Shown here: positions 7,469-15,239 of the stretch, piece by piece
Numbering within the stretch: the stretch's first letter is position 1
How the letters are laid out: every line of letters starts with the position of its first letter
NCBI GenBank assembly: GCA_031262995.1
Contig: JAISGR010000052.1
Span: 1-38,236, forward strand
Direction of reading: 5' to 3'
DNA from: Prevotellaceae bacterium
GTDB taxonomy: Bacteria; Bacteroidota; Bacteroidia; Bacteroidales; Bacteroidaceae
DNA: 38,236 nt
Notes under the pieces: generated by a model
Database searches by the model: none
Seen by the model: the letters and a program-made list of their open reading frames with translations, nothing else
What the model was told of the DNA's origin: nothing
Program-made: the position numbers and the translations under genes

Positions 7469-7493
7469 ATAATAATAGGAAATAATCCGATAA
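7469..7493. repeat. Single dispersed copy of the 149-173 repeat unit
   Basis: Twenty-five bases are identical to 149-173. The region 7437-7919 contains no convincing gene: it holds this unit, the array at 7754-7843 and AT-rich DNA. Confidence 0.75.
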
Positions 7494-7753
7494 AACCCTT
7501 TAATAACAAATTATTTAATGATGTTCTTGTGCACAATACTCTTGCAAAAAGCAGGATTATTGAATGAAAAGCAATAGCAAAAAAGGAGCCAATCAAAAAC
7601 GCTGTCACTTATCATACAATTATCAGTCTATCCAAAAAATTAGCAGCACCTCACTGATATGACCGTGGCGAGCGGCGATAGCTGGATCTACAAGCTGATT
7701 AACAGTTTGTTACGTGTGGTTTTTCTGGTAGTGATAAAAGTCGTTGCTTTCCC

Positions 7754-7843
7754 GGGTCGTTGGAAAGGCTTTCCCGAGTCTCGGGAAAGGGTTGTCCAGA
7801 GTCATTGGAAAGGCTTTCCAACGACTCGGGAAAGGCAATGCCT
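7754..7843. repeat. Intergenic tandem array, 22-23-bp period (GGAAAGGCTTTCC type)
   Basis: Units start at 7754, 7776, 7799 and 7822 with GRGTC or CGACT, followed by variants of TTGGAAAGGCTTTCCCA. Each unit is close to palindromic (GGAAAGGCTTTCC, TCGGGAAAGGG). The array starts inverted to how it ends: CTTTCCCGGGTCGTTGG at 7748 against CCAACGACTCGGGAAAG at 7818, so the whole block could fold as one large hairpin. It lies upstream of the HAD-gene promoter. Confidence 0.8.
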
Positions 7844-7919
7844 TGGAGACGGGGAAAATGTCCAGCCGGCGCGCAGAAAAAAGGAGGCGGAAAAGGGGGA
7901 CAAGTTAGGGAGAACGCTT

Positions 7920-7927
7920 TACCTTTG
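7920..7927 (+). promoter_or_regulatory. -7 promoter element of the HAD-ribF unit
   Basis: TACCTTTG lies 31 bases before the ATG at 7959. Confidence 0.6.
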
Positions 7928-7958
7928 CACCCGCAAATCTGACAGTTACTAAAAACAA

Positions 7959-8582
7959 ATGATAGACAACAACATCAAGAACCTCATCATTGATTTCGGC
8001 GGTGTGCTCATCGACCTCGACCGTCGCCGCTGCTTGGACAATTTCACGAAGCTGGGACTGCCCGACGTGGAGGTGATGCTCAATGAGTATCACCAGCAGG
8101 ACTTCTTTCTGCAACACGAACAGGGGGTGATCAGCAGCGCCGCGTTTCGCGACGAGATACGCAAACGCATCGGTCGGCAGGTGAGCGACCGGCAGATTGA
8201 CGACGCATGGAACAGCTTCCTGGTGGGCATCCCCGCCTACAAGCTCGATTGCCTGCTGAAGCTGCGCACCCGCTACGTGGTCTACCTGCTGAGCAACACC
8301 AACGCCATCCACTGGCAATGGGCATGCCGCCACGCCTTCCGCTACAAGGGCTTCCGCGCCGAAGATTTCTTCGAGCACATCTACCTCTCCTACGAGATGA
8401 AACTGGCAAAACCCGACCCTGCCATCTTCCGACAGGTGCTCGACGAGACGGGCATCGCACCCGCTCAGACGCTCTTTATTGACGATTCCATCGCGAACTG
8501 CCGCACAGCCGAGGCGCTGGGCATTCGCACTTACACCCCGAAAGCGGGGGAGGATTGGAGCCACTTGTTCGAAGCCCCATGA
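7959..8582 (+). CDS. HAD-superfamily hydrolase (subfamily IA, YihX-like)
   Basis: A 207-residue soluble phosphatase-type protein. Motif I is DFGGVLIDLD at residues 12-21, where the first Asp is the nucleophile. The second position of the usual DxD is Gly, as in the YihX-like group. Motif II is LLSNTN, motif III is the lysine in MKLAKPDPAIF, and motif IV is LFIDDSIANCRTAEALG. An alpha-helical cap lies between motifs I and II. The YihX group includes sugar-phosphate phosphatases, but the substrate here is unknown. Its stop overlaps the ribF start (ATGA), so the two are translationally coupled; a role in dephosphorylating a riboflavin-pathway intermediate is possible but is only inference. Confidence 0.9.
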   Translation: MIDNNIKNLIIDFGGVLIDLDRRRCLDNFTKLGLPDVEVMLNEYHQQDFFLQHEQGVISSAAFRDEIRKRIGRQVSDRQIDDAWNSFLVGIPAYKLDCLLKLRTRYVVYLLSNTNAIHWQWACRHAFRYKGFRAEDFFEHIYLSYEMKLAKPDPAIFRQVLDETGIAPAQTLFIDDSIANCRTAEALGIRTYTPKAGEDWSHLFEAP

Positions 8583-9487
8583 AGTATCCGTCTACCGCTT
8601 ACCGCCCCTGCGCGGCAACCATCGGCTTCTTCGACGGCGTGCACCGCGGACACCGCTACCTGATTGAGCAGGTGACGGAGGCTGCCCGTGAGCGCCGGTT
8701 GGATGCGGCGGTCGTCACCTTCCCCGTACATCCCCGCCAAGTGTTGCAGCCCACGTTCCGCCCCGAGCTGCTCACCACGTTCGACGAGAAGCTGGCGCTG
8801 CTCACCTCGTTGGGCATCGACCGCTGCATCACCGTCGACTTCACCGCCGACACAGCCGCCCTCACTGCCCGCGCGTTCATGCAACTGCTGCACGACACCT
8901 ACAATGTGCAGGCGCTCCTCATCGGCTACGACCACCGCTTCGGGCACAACCGCAGCGAAGGCTTCGATGACTACGTGCGTTGCGGCAAAGCGCTGGGCAT
9001 GGAGGTCGTCCGCGCCCAAGCCTACGTCGCCGGCGACATGCCCGTCAGCTCCTCCGCCATCCGCGCCCTGCTGCACGAAGGCGATGTGTCTGCCGCTGCC
9101 GGCTGTCTGGGCTACAACTATGCGCTGGAAGGAACGGTCGTCGGCGGCTACCGCGTGGGACGCACCATCGGTTACCCCACAGCCAACCTGCGCGTCGACA
9201 ACCCCGATAAAGCCATCCCTGCCGACGGCGTGTATGCCGTACGCATCACCGTGGAGGGTGCAACGTACGGCGGCATGCTCTACATCGGTCGCCGTCCCAC
9301 CCTGCAAAACGGATCCGAACGCAGCATCGAAGTCAACATCTTCGGGTTCAGCCGAGACATCTACAACTGCCGCATCCGCATGGAGTTTGTCAGCTATGTG
9401 CGCGGCGACCAGACGTTCGGCAGCATGGACGAACTGATTGCCCAACTGCACAAAGATGAGGCAGAGGTGCGGAGATTGCTCAATTAG
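8579..9487 (+). CDS. ribF: Bifunctional riboflavin kinase / FAD synthetase
   Basis: A 302-residue enzyme converting riboflavin to FMN and then FAD. The N-terminal FAD synthetase domain has the nucleotidyltransferase motif GFFDGVHRGHRYLI (HxGH) and SSSAIR. The C-terminal riboflavin kinase domain starts around residue 185 with EGTVVGGYRVGRTIGYPTAN. Length is normal. The ATG at 8579 overlaps the HAD stop in an ATGA arrangement. A promoter for cysS follows 4 bases after its stop. Confidence 0.96.
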   Translation: MKYPSTAYRPCAATIGFFDGVHRGHRYLIEQVTEAARERRLDAAVVTFPVHPRQVLQPTFRPELLTTFDEKLALLTSLGIDRCITVDFTADTAALTARAFMQLLHDTYNVQALLIGYDHRFGHNRSEGFDDYVRCGKALGMEVVRAQAYVAGDMPVSSSAIRALLHEGDVSAAAGCLGYNYALEGTVVGGYRVGRTIGYPTANLRVDNPDKAIPADGVYAVRITVEGATYGGMLYIGRRPTLQNGSERSIEVNIFGFSRDIYNCRIRMEFVSYVRGDQTFGSMDELIAQLHKDEAEVRRLLN

Positions 9488-9490
9488 TTG

Positions 9491-9498
9491 TACTTTTG
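9491..9498 (+). promoter_or_regulatory. -7 promoter element of cysS
   Basis: TACTTTTG lies 50 bases before the cysS ATG and just after the ribF stop. Confidence 0.6.
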
Positions 9499-9548
9499 CG
9501 CCACAAAAATCAAATGAATCACCGTTCAAGCAATAATCATCCGTCATT

Positions 9549-11024
9549 ATGGAACATCAACTGACCATTTACAATACGCTGAGCCGGAAGAAAGAGCTTT
9601 TCGTTCCGCTGCACGCTCCCCACGTAGGCTTGTATGTCTGCGGCCCCACCGTCTACGGCGACGCCCACCTGGGGCATGCCCGTCCTGCCATCACGTTCGA
9701 CATCCTGTTTCGCTACCTCACCCACCTGGGTTACAAGGTGCGCTACGTCCGCAACATCACCGACGTGGGGCACTTGGAACACGATGCCGACGAAGGCGAA
9801 GACAAGATTGCCAAGAAAGCCCGCTTAGAGAAGGTCGAGCCGATGGAGGTGGTGCAACACTACCTCATCCGCTACCACCAAGCCATGACCGCGCTCAACG
9901 TGCTGCCTCCCAGCATCGAGCCGCACGCCTCGGGGCACATCATCGAGCAAATCGAACTGGTGAAGGAGATTCTGCGCAACGGCTATGCCTACGAGAGTCA
10001 AGGCTCGGTCTACTTCGACGTCATCAAGTACAACCGTGACTACCGCTATGGCAAGCTCTCCGGTCGCAACCTCGACGACGTGCTCAACACCACCCGCGAG
10101 CTGGACGGTCAGGAGGAGAAGCACAACCCTGCCGACTTTGCCCTCTGGAAGCGGGCACAACCCGAGCACATCATGCGCTGGCCGTCGCCGTGGGGCGAGG
10201 GATTCCCCGGCTGGCACTGCGAGTGCACGGCGATGGGCAAGAAATACCTCGGCGCCCACTTCGACATTCACGGCGGCGGCATGGACTTGATATTCCCCCA
10301 CCACGAGTGCGAGATTGCCCAGTCCGTTGCCTCGCAGGGCGACGACATGGTGCACTACTGGATGCACAACAACATGATCACCATCAACGGACAGAAGATG
10401 GGCAAGTCGTACAACAACTTCATCAACCTCGACGAGTTCTTCCACGGCACGCACCCGCTGCTCACGCAAGCCTACTCGCCCATGACCATCCGCTTCTTCA
10501 TCCTGCAAGCCCACTACCGCAGCACCGTCGACTTCGGCAACGAAGCGCTGCAAGCGGCAGAGAAAGGCCTTGCCCGATTGATGGATGCCATCGCCGGACT
10601 GGAGCGCATCACCCCCGCTGTCACCTCCACCGTCGACATCCGCTCCCTGCGCGAGAAGTGCTACGAGGCGATGAACGACGACCTGAACACCCCCATCGTC
10701 ATTGCCCACCTGTTCGATGCCGCCCGCACGGTCAACAACCTGCTGGCAGGCAACGATACCATCACCGCCGCCGACCTCGACGAGCTGCGCGCCACGTTCC
10801 GCCTCTTCTGCTTCGACATCCTCGGCTTGCAGTCCGTCGCCACCACCAACGCCGACCGCGAAGAGGCATTCGCCCGCGCCGTTGACATGCTGCTCGAACA
10901 ACGCATGCGCGCCAAAGCTGCCAAGGAGTGGGCTGTCTCCGACAAAATACGCAACGACCTCACCGCCCTCGGCTTCGAAATCAAGGACACGAAAGAGGGG
11001 GCGGAGTGGAGGTTGAATAAATAA
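9549..11024 (+). CDS. cysS: Cysteinyl-tRNA synthetase
   Basis: A 491-residue class I aminoacyl-tRNA synthetase that charges tRNA-Cys. The start [11 protein letters not shown] is followed by [18 protein letters not shown], containing the zinc cysteine and the HIGH motif (HLGH). WHCECTAM and [10 protein letters not shown] supply further zinc ligands. The KMSKS loop reads KMGKS, as in many bacterial CysRS. The C-terminal helical anticodon-binding domain (DALIA-like) is complete to DKIRNDL. Length is typical. Confidence 0.97.
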   Translation: MEHQLTIYNTLSRKKELFVPLHAPHVGLYVCGPTVYGDAHLGHARPAITFDILFRYLTHLGYKVRYVRNITDVGHLEHDADEGEDKIAKKARLEKVEPMEVVQHYLIRYHQAMTALNVLPPSIEPHASGHIIEQIELVKEILRNGYAYESQGSVYFDVIKYNRDYRYGKLSGRNLDDVLNTTRELDGQEEKHNPADFALWKRAQPEHIMRWPSPWGEGFPGWHCECTAMGKKYLGAHFDIHGGGMDLIFPHHECEIAQSVASQGDDMVHYWMHNNMITINGQKMGKSYNNFINLDEFFHGTHPLLTQAYSPMTIRFFILQAHYRSTVDFGNEALQAAEKGLARLMDAIAGLERITPAVTSTVDIRSLREKCYEAMNDDLNTPIVIAHLFDAARTVNNLLAGNDTITAADLDELRATFRLFCFDILGLQSVATTNADREEAFARAVDMLLEQRMRAKAAKEWAVSDKIRNDLTALGFEIKDTKEGAEWRLNK

Positions 11025-11036
11025 AAGAATGAGCCT

Positions 11037-11228
11037 ATGAAAGCGAAATTGATAAGAATAAATTTGGATCATACCGACGAAGAATTAGACGCAATGAGCG
11101 CTCTCAATTCGGGATTTCCTATTCTTGACTACTACGATCTGCCGGAAACCACGGAACAAGATATCAAAGACATCATCAAATACAATTCAGGTAGAGTTAT
11201 ACCTGGCTTAGAAAGATGGTTTGAATAA
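11037..11228 (+). CDS. Small protein of unknown function
   Basis: A 63-residue protein (starting MKAKLIRINL, ending GLERWFE) with no recognised domain, signal or membrane segment. It is acidic. Its codons are clearly more AT-rich than those of cysS before it (12 bases away) and the thioesterase after it (13 bases away), which suggests it was acquired or evolves separately. Its position in a tight same-strand run supports expression. A toxin-antitoxin component cannot be ruled out, but no partner is visible. Confidence 0.6.
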   Translation: MKAKLIRINLDHTDEELDAMSALNSGFPILDYYDLPETTEQDIKDIIKYNSGRVIPGLERWFE

Positions 11229-11241
11229 ATACAACTACACC

Positions 11242-11640
11242 ATGACCCCCCAAGAATTTTTCAAGAACGACCGCTTCGCCACCGAAGCCGGCGTAGAACT
11301 GTTAGAGGTGCGCGAAGGTTACAGCCGCGCCTCGCTCGTCATCACTGCCGCACACCTCAACGCCGGAGGGCGTACACAGGGGGGTGCGGTCTTCACGCTG
11401 GCAGACCTGGCGCTGGCAGCTGCTGCCAACTCGCACGGCACGCTGGCGTTCTCGCTCTCGTCGAGCATCACCTTCCTGCGTGGCAGCGGCGTGGGCGACA
11501 CGCTCTACGCCGAGGCGCGCGAACGCTACATCGGTCGCACCACCGGCTACTACCAGATAGATGTGACCAACCAAGACGGAAAATTGATTGCAACGTTTGA
11601 ATCGAGCGTGTTCCGCATGGAGACTCCGCTGCCTTTCTGA
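11242..11640 (+). CDS. PaaI-like hotdog-fold thioesterase
   Basis: A 132-residue single-domain hotdog protein of the PaaI family, which hydrolyses acyl- or aryl-CoA thioesters. The helix motif HLNAGGRTQGGAVFTLADLA corresponds to the family HxxxxxxxHGG...LxD pattern. The catalytic Asp in LAD is kept, while the usual His before GG is Gln. The C-terminal strands (SSSITFLRG, ERYIGRTTGYYQIDV) complete the fold. I preferred the ATG at 11242 (MTPQEFFKNDRFA) over a TTG at 11221 that overlaps the previous gene. Convergent with the NTPase-FGE gene. Confidence 0.88.
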   Translation: MTPQEFFKNDRFATEAGVELLEVREGYSRASLVITAAHLNAGGRTQGGAVFTLADLALAAAANSHGTLAFSLSSSITFLRGSGVGDTLYAEARERYIGRTTGYYQIDVTNQDGKLIATFESSVFRMETPLPF

Positions 11641-11723
11641 GGCTGGGATACGTCCCGCGCTCGCTTTTCGGCGAACTCGCTTGTTTTTAGCTTACATGAA
11701 AGGATGAGTTTCCGGCAGATAAA

Positions 11724-14543
11724 CTAAGGCAACACCAGGCGGAAGCCAACGCCGTTGCGGCGACCGCCGGGCGCGACGCAGCCGCGGGCGGAGACGCGAC
11801 AGTTCGCGTCGAGGCTGTTCCAGCTACCGCCCCGAAGAACGCTGTAGGAGCCACGCGAAGGACCTTTTGGATTTTTCTGCGGATCGGCAGGATAGTGACC
11901 ATACCAATCGCTACACCATTCCCATACGTTGCCGCTCATATCGTAAATTTCTAACTGATCGTGACATTTATTTTTTTCGCCAACGGGATGTGTGGATCCG
12001 CCGCTATTCTCGTCGTACCAGCCTACTTTTTTCAAAATTTCACTGCCGCTGAACTTGGACTTATTTTTGTTTTTACCGCCACGAGCAACGTATTCCCATT
12101 CGGCTTCGGTGGGTAAACGGTACTTCTTTCCTGTAACCATGTTTAGGCGGTTACAGAATTCATGTGCGTCATTCCAACTCACACACTCTACGGGATAGTT
12201 TCTCCCTTGGGCATTGCCGGATGGATTATTCCCCATAATCTTTGTCCACTGCGCTTGCGTCACAGGATACTTGCCGATGGAAAAGTTATCGAGGGTGACT
12301 TGGTGAACAGGCTTTTCGTTGTTCCTGCTATCGCTTCCTTGCTCTTCTGTGCCTCCCATCCAAAAGGTTCCGCCTTCCACATAAACCATCTCAAGATTGT
12401 AAAGCTCGGGGTCGTCGAAAATAATATCTCCCTCATCTTCCTCTTGTTGTTCCTTGTATTTCTTTTGTTGTTTTTGCTCTTCTTGTTGCTCCTTATATCT
12501 CTCTTTTCGTTTTTGTTTTTCCTCCTCTTGTTGTTCCTTGTATTTCTCTTTTCGTTCTTTTCTTTGAGCTGGTGTTCCTGCTATCTCCAATAATTTGTCC
12601 CTATTCTGTATAGTGATTACATCATCTTCCAATATGTTATCCTGCCAAGCATCTTTTATCGTTTCATAGAATTTCTTTATGTCAGATTTTTCTCGCGCAA
12701 TAAACCCATTCACGAAATCGTTAGAGATATCCTTACGATTCGACATACGTGTGAAGATTCTTTCTCTTTGTTCGCTATAGTCATCGGCATGCGCTAACAG
12801 ATAATCCACCAATTGATAATTCAGTATATACTCTGTATCAAAATCCTCTTTAGGTATCCTTTCCATCAAACTACTTATATTATTCAGGAGATGTTTAAAC
12901 CTTTTCTCTGGGTTCTCTGGGAAACTTTTATTAGAAATATAGGAAAGAAATTGTTTATCACTTTTAGATAAATTTCCCCCATGTATATAATCTGAATAAT
13001 TCTCATCAATATACTCTTTCTTCAACAGTGAAAAAATAAGTAACTGCTGCCACTTCTTCTCCGTCTTCTCGCTCTCCTTACTCTCTTCTTTGATACTAAA
13101 AAGGTCATAAATTGTAATCTCTTTACCCTTTACCTTTACCTTAGCATATTTTATGATGGCATCATGCAAGACACCCTTATTGTGCAGAAGAGCGGAAAAA
13201 TCATCCGGATAAAGATTCTTATATAGAATCACAGCCAGCAATTTACTTGAAATTAGCCCTTCTTTCGTAATCAGGTTACGATATATGTTGTATTCATTGG
13301 TGACATTATGCAACAATCTCATGTCGTCAATATAGAGAGATAAATTAGCTATTACTTCTTTCAACCTCTCTTCTGAGTCCTCTATTGTTACCTTTGGCTT
13401 ATCACTTTTTTGAGGGGTACTACCCAGTAAAGCCTCTTCCAACTTTTCATCCGAATCAGACGCACTTACAACCGGCATTACCGGAATGATGAAGTCGAAG
13501 AATTTGGTTCTTTCTTTGCCCGCAAAGAACTCGTCGCAGATAGCATATATAAAAACAATGTTACGCTTTATCTTCTCGTATCCATTGATGAGCGAATTGA
13601 GTTCACGCAGTTTGGAAAATATCTCTGTGCTATGAAATCTGTCCAAATCCTCTATAATAACCACATTATAATCTGTTTCCTCAAAGAAATAGAGAATCTC
13701 ATCTAGGTACTTATTTAAGATCGATTCATTCATCTTCGTGGGGTCAATCTCTATACCTGCCTCTACACCTGCATATTTGAAATTGAAATGATGAAGCTTT
13801 ATACTATGCAGTATTCTGGATTTATAAACACATATAGACACAAGGGTTATTAAAACTATATAACCCACCCATGTAAAGTCCTTCAATACACAACAGTTTA
13901 ACTCTGTCGCGATTCTATTTGGGATTATCACATAGATTAATGATAATAGGAATAGTACACTTCCGATTATCTCTAAAAATCTTTTCCACCAAGATCTTTT
14001 TTCTATCTTTTTGAACCTTGAGTATGGCAGAGTCTTTTTACTCTCCCGATAGAACAATTGCTGAAGAATGCTCAGCTCTATCAAACGCAACTTCTTTTCT
14101 TTATCTTCCGTTGTCTCCTCCTCTACCTTTTTCTCTATCTCCTCTTTTGCCTCGTCTTTCTTGCTCTCCTCTTCCTCTCCTTTCATCCTTGGAACATTCA
14201 TTCCTCTTTCTGTGTCGTTCGCTTTCTCTTTATTCTCCGTTTCTTTTTTCTCATTAAACTGCGCCAACGAGATATAGAGGAAGTGTAAATCTTCACCTCC
14301 CCTTTCTTTCTCATACTCATACGTTTTAAGGATACTGCTCTTTCCCGATCCATACGAACCGGTTAAAGCGATATTCCTAACCATTTTACCATATTTTAAT
14401 GCCCAGTCCAAAGCATCATAGTACTTTCTCGCATTTTCTGCCTCATTCGTAGGAGATAATGCATAAAACGGAGCACTGCTTGCGGAAGATGAAGTTGGTG
14501 CTTCACCTGTCGCATGACCTGTATTTTTCGTTGTTTGTCCCAT
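11724..14543 (-). CDS. KAP/YobI-type P-loop NTPase fused to an FGE-like lectin-fold domain; probable DGR target
   Basis: A 939-residue protein. N-terminal NTPase: Walker A GSYGSGKSS (62-70) and Walker B VVIIEDLDR (about 294-302). Two membrane segments sit between the Walker motifs (about 191-208 and 225-241), the arrangement known for KAP NTPases. FYALSPTNEAENARKYYDAL at the N-terminus resembles YobI-type NTPases. A Lys/Glu-rich insert (about 98-152) and a charged coiled coil (about 665-712) flank the helical middle. Residues 716-939 are an FGE/SUMF1-like domain (VEGGTFWMGG, RLPTEAEWEYVARGG, SGNVWEWCSDW, LRGGSW, GFRLVLP). The first of the two FGE catalytic cysteines is replaced (Ser), so a binding role is likely. 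The gene is AT-rich except for its last ~85 bases, which look like a DGR variable region. It stands alone on its strand and was probably acquired horizontally. Confidence 0.88.
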   Translation of the reverse strand: MGQTTKNTGHATGEAPTSSSASSAPFYALSPTNEAENARKYYDALDWALKYGKMVRNIALTGSYGSGKSSILKTYEYEKERGGEDLHFLYISLAQFNEKKETENKEKANDTERGMNVPRMKGEEEESKKDEAKEEIEKKVEEETTEDKEKKLRLIELSILQQLFYRESKKTLPYSRFKKIEKRSWWKRFLEIIGSVLFLLSLIYVIIPNRIATELNCCVLKDFTWVGYIVLITLVSICVYKSRILHSIKLHHFNFKYAGVEAGIEIDPTKMNESILNKYLDEILYFFEETDYNVVIIEDLDRFHSTEIFSKLRELNSLINGYEKIKRNIVFIYAICDEFFAGKERTKFFDFIIPVMPVVSASDSDEKLEEALLGSTPQKSDKPKVTIEDSEERLKEVIANLSLYIDDMRLLHNVTNEYNIYRNLITKEGLISSKLLAVILYKNLYPDDFSALLHNKGVLHDAIIKYAKVKVKGKEITIYDLFSIKEESKESEKTEKKWQQLLIFSLLKKEYIDENYSDYIHGGNLSKSDKQFLSYISNKSFPENPEKRFKHLLNNISSLMERIPKEDFDTEYILNYQLVDYLLAHADDYSEQRERIFTRMSNRKDISNDFVNGFIAREKSDIKKFYETIKDAWQDNILEDDVITIQNRDKLLEIAGTPAQRKERKEKYKEQQEEEKQKRKERYKEQQEEQKQQKKYKEQQEEDEGDIIFDDPELYNLEMVYVEGGTFWMGGTEEQGSDSRNNEKPVHQVTLDNFSIGKYPVTQAQWTKIMGNNPSGNAQGRNYPVECVSWNDAHEFCNRLNMVTGKKYRLPTEAEWEYVARGGKNKNKSKFSGSEILKKVGWYDENSGGSTHPVGEKNKCHDQLEIYDMSGNVWEWCSDWYGHYPADPQKNPKGPSRGSYSVLRGGSWNSLDANCRVSARGCVAPGGRRNGVGFRLVLP
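11739..11822 (-). other. Candidate DGR variable region
   Basis: This is the last ~28 codons of the NTPase-FGE gene, from Trp908 to Arg935. By count, 60 of the 80 bases 11741-11820 are G or C, in a gene that is otherwise AT-rich. Most codons read NNC (AAC, AGC, CTC, GAC, CGC, GTC, TCC, GCC, GGC, TGC), as expected if AAC codons of a template were randomised at adenines. The position, between LRGGSW and GFRL at the end of a lectin-fold domain, is the usual place for a DGR variable region. No template repeat or reverse transcriptase was found in the window. Confidence 0.6.
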
Positions 14544-14598
14544 TGGTATTGATTAGATATAGAAAATTCACAAAGTATAGATGGTTATATATAATGAA

Positions 14599-14676
14599 TA
14601 TGGAAACCCTCCATAGGAGGCTATGGAAACCTTCCATAGGAAGCTATGGAGACTTTCCATAGGAGGCAGTGGAACT
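14599..14676. repeat. Intergenic tandem array, 23-bp period (TATGGAAACCTTCCATA type)
   Basis: Units start at 14599, 14622 and 14645, with a partial fourth at 14668. The core TATGGAAACCTTCCATA has 7-bp inverted arms, followed by GGAGGC or GGAAGC. The array lies between the end of the thioesterase gene and the start region of the NTPase-FGE gene (both minus strand), so it overlaps or adjoins the promoter of the latter. An imperfect -7 element (TATACTTTG on the minus strand, near 14570-14578) sits just downstream. Confidence 0.85.
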
Positions 14677-14705
14677 GTTTAGGTCGTTGTGCGCGACGCT
14701 GCTCT

Positions 14706-15143
14706 CTATTTCTTCTTCCGCAAGTCGCGCCCCTCGTACCGACAGATGTCCTCTATCCACTCCTCGGTGAGCGGTTTGGACTCGTGCTTTTCGAGGTCGA
14801 AGGTCACCATGATGGAGCTGCACACACACTTCACGTCGCCGCTGCGGGTATCGATCACCCGTTGGGACAGCTTGAAGCTCTTGGTGCCGATTTCGGTGAC
14901 GGCGGTCTGTACGGCGACCTGGTCGGAACCGTAGATCTGATCGAGAAAATCGACCTCGATGTGCACCACTACGATGCCGTCTTTCTCCCAATTCACATCC
15001 GGACAGACGGCTGCGAAGTATTCGGTCTTCCCGAGGTCGTAAAAAGAGAAGTACACGGTGTTGTTGACATGACCGAACTTGTCGACGTCGTTAAAGCGAA
15101 GTTGTATGGGCAGTGTGTGGTTGTAATGAATATCGTCTTCCAT
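14706..15143 (-). CDS. Acyl-CoA thioesterase, 4-hydroxybenzoyl-CoA thioesterase/YbgC-like
   Basis: A 145-residue hotdog protein. The signature RFNDVDKFGHVNNTVYFSFY matches the active-site segment of the YbgC/FcbJ group, with the catalytic Asp in NDVD and the following GHVNN. The C-terminal half (HIEVDFLDQIYGSDQVAVQT, then FKLSQRVIDT) gives the fold's strands. It probably hydrolyses short or medium acyl-CoA, but the substrate is unknown. It is monocistronic: a divergent TACTTTTG promoter lies 30 bases upstream and repeat DNA follows. Confidence 0.9.
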   Translation of the reverse strand: MEDDIHYNHTLPIQLRFNDVDKFGHVNNTVYFSFYDLGKTEYFAAVCPDVNWEKDGIVVVHIEVDFLDQIYGSDQVAVQTAVTEIGTKSFKLSQRVIDTRSGDVKCVCSSIMVTFDLEKHESKPLTEEWIEDICRYEGRDLRKKK

Positions 15144-15173
15144 AAGAATTCTTTAAATCTTTATTTTACCGCG

Positions 15174-15181
15174 CAAAAGTA
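15174..15181 (-). promoter_or_regulatory. -7 promoter element of the hotdog thioesterase
   Basis: TACTTTTG on the minus strand, 30 bases before the ATG at 15143. It faces away from the lactonase promoter at 15217. Confidence 0.6.
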
Positions 15182-15216
15182 GTGCATTTTTGCATATATA
15201 GCACGCGGATTTGTTG

Positions 15217-15224
15217 TACTTTTG
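15217..15224 (+). promoter_or_regulatory. -7 promoter element of the lactonase operon
   Basis: TACTTTTG only 15 bases before the ATG at 15240, implying a very short leader. Confidence 0.6.
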
Positions 15225-15239
15225 CGCCAAAAGTAAACC

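Noticed and set aside
7399-7608. Minus-strand 69-residue hydrophobic frame
   Set aside because: It overlaps the tRNA terminator and a dispersed repeat unit; hydrophobicity is explained by AT-rich sequence.
7659-7952. Plus-strand 97-residue reading frame
   Set aside because: It runs through the palindromic array at 7754-7843 and through the HAD-gene promoter; the product is low in complexity.
12162-12593. Plus-strand 143-residue Leu/Phe-rich frame inside the NTPase-FGE gene
   Set aside because: It is the antisense of the Lys/Glu-rich coiled coil and carries no promoter.
11724-14543. A local DGR reverse transcriptase or template repeat
   Set aside because: No reverse-transcriptase motif (such as YADD) and no second copy of the GGTAGCTGGAAC block was found in the window.
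14706-15143. Functional link between the hotdog thioesterase and the NTPase-FGE gene because they share a strand
   Set aside because: They are separated by a 23-bp array and differ strongly in base composition; co-transcription is not supported.
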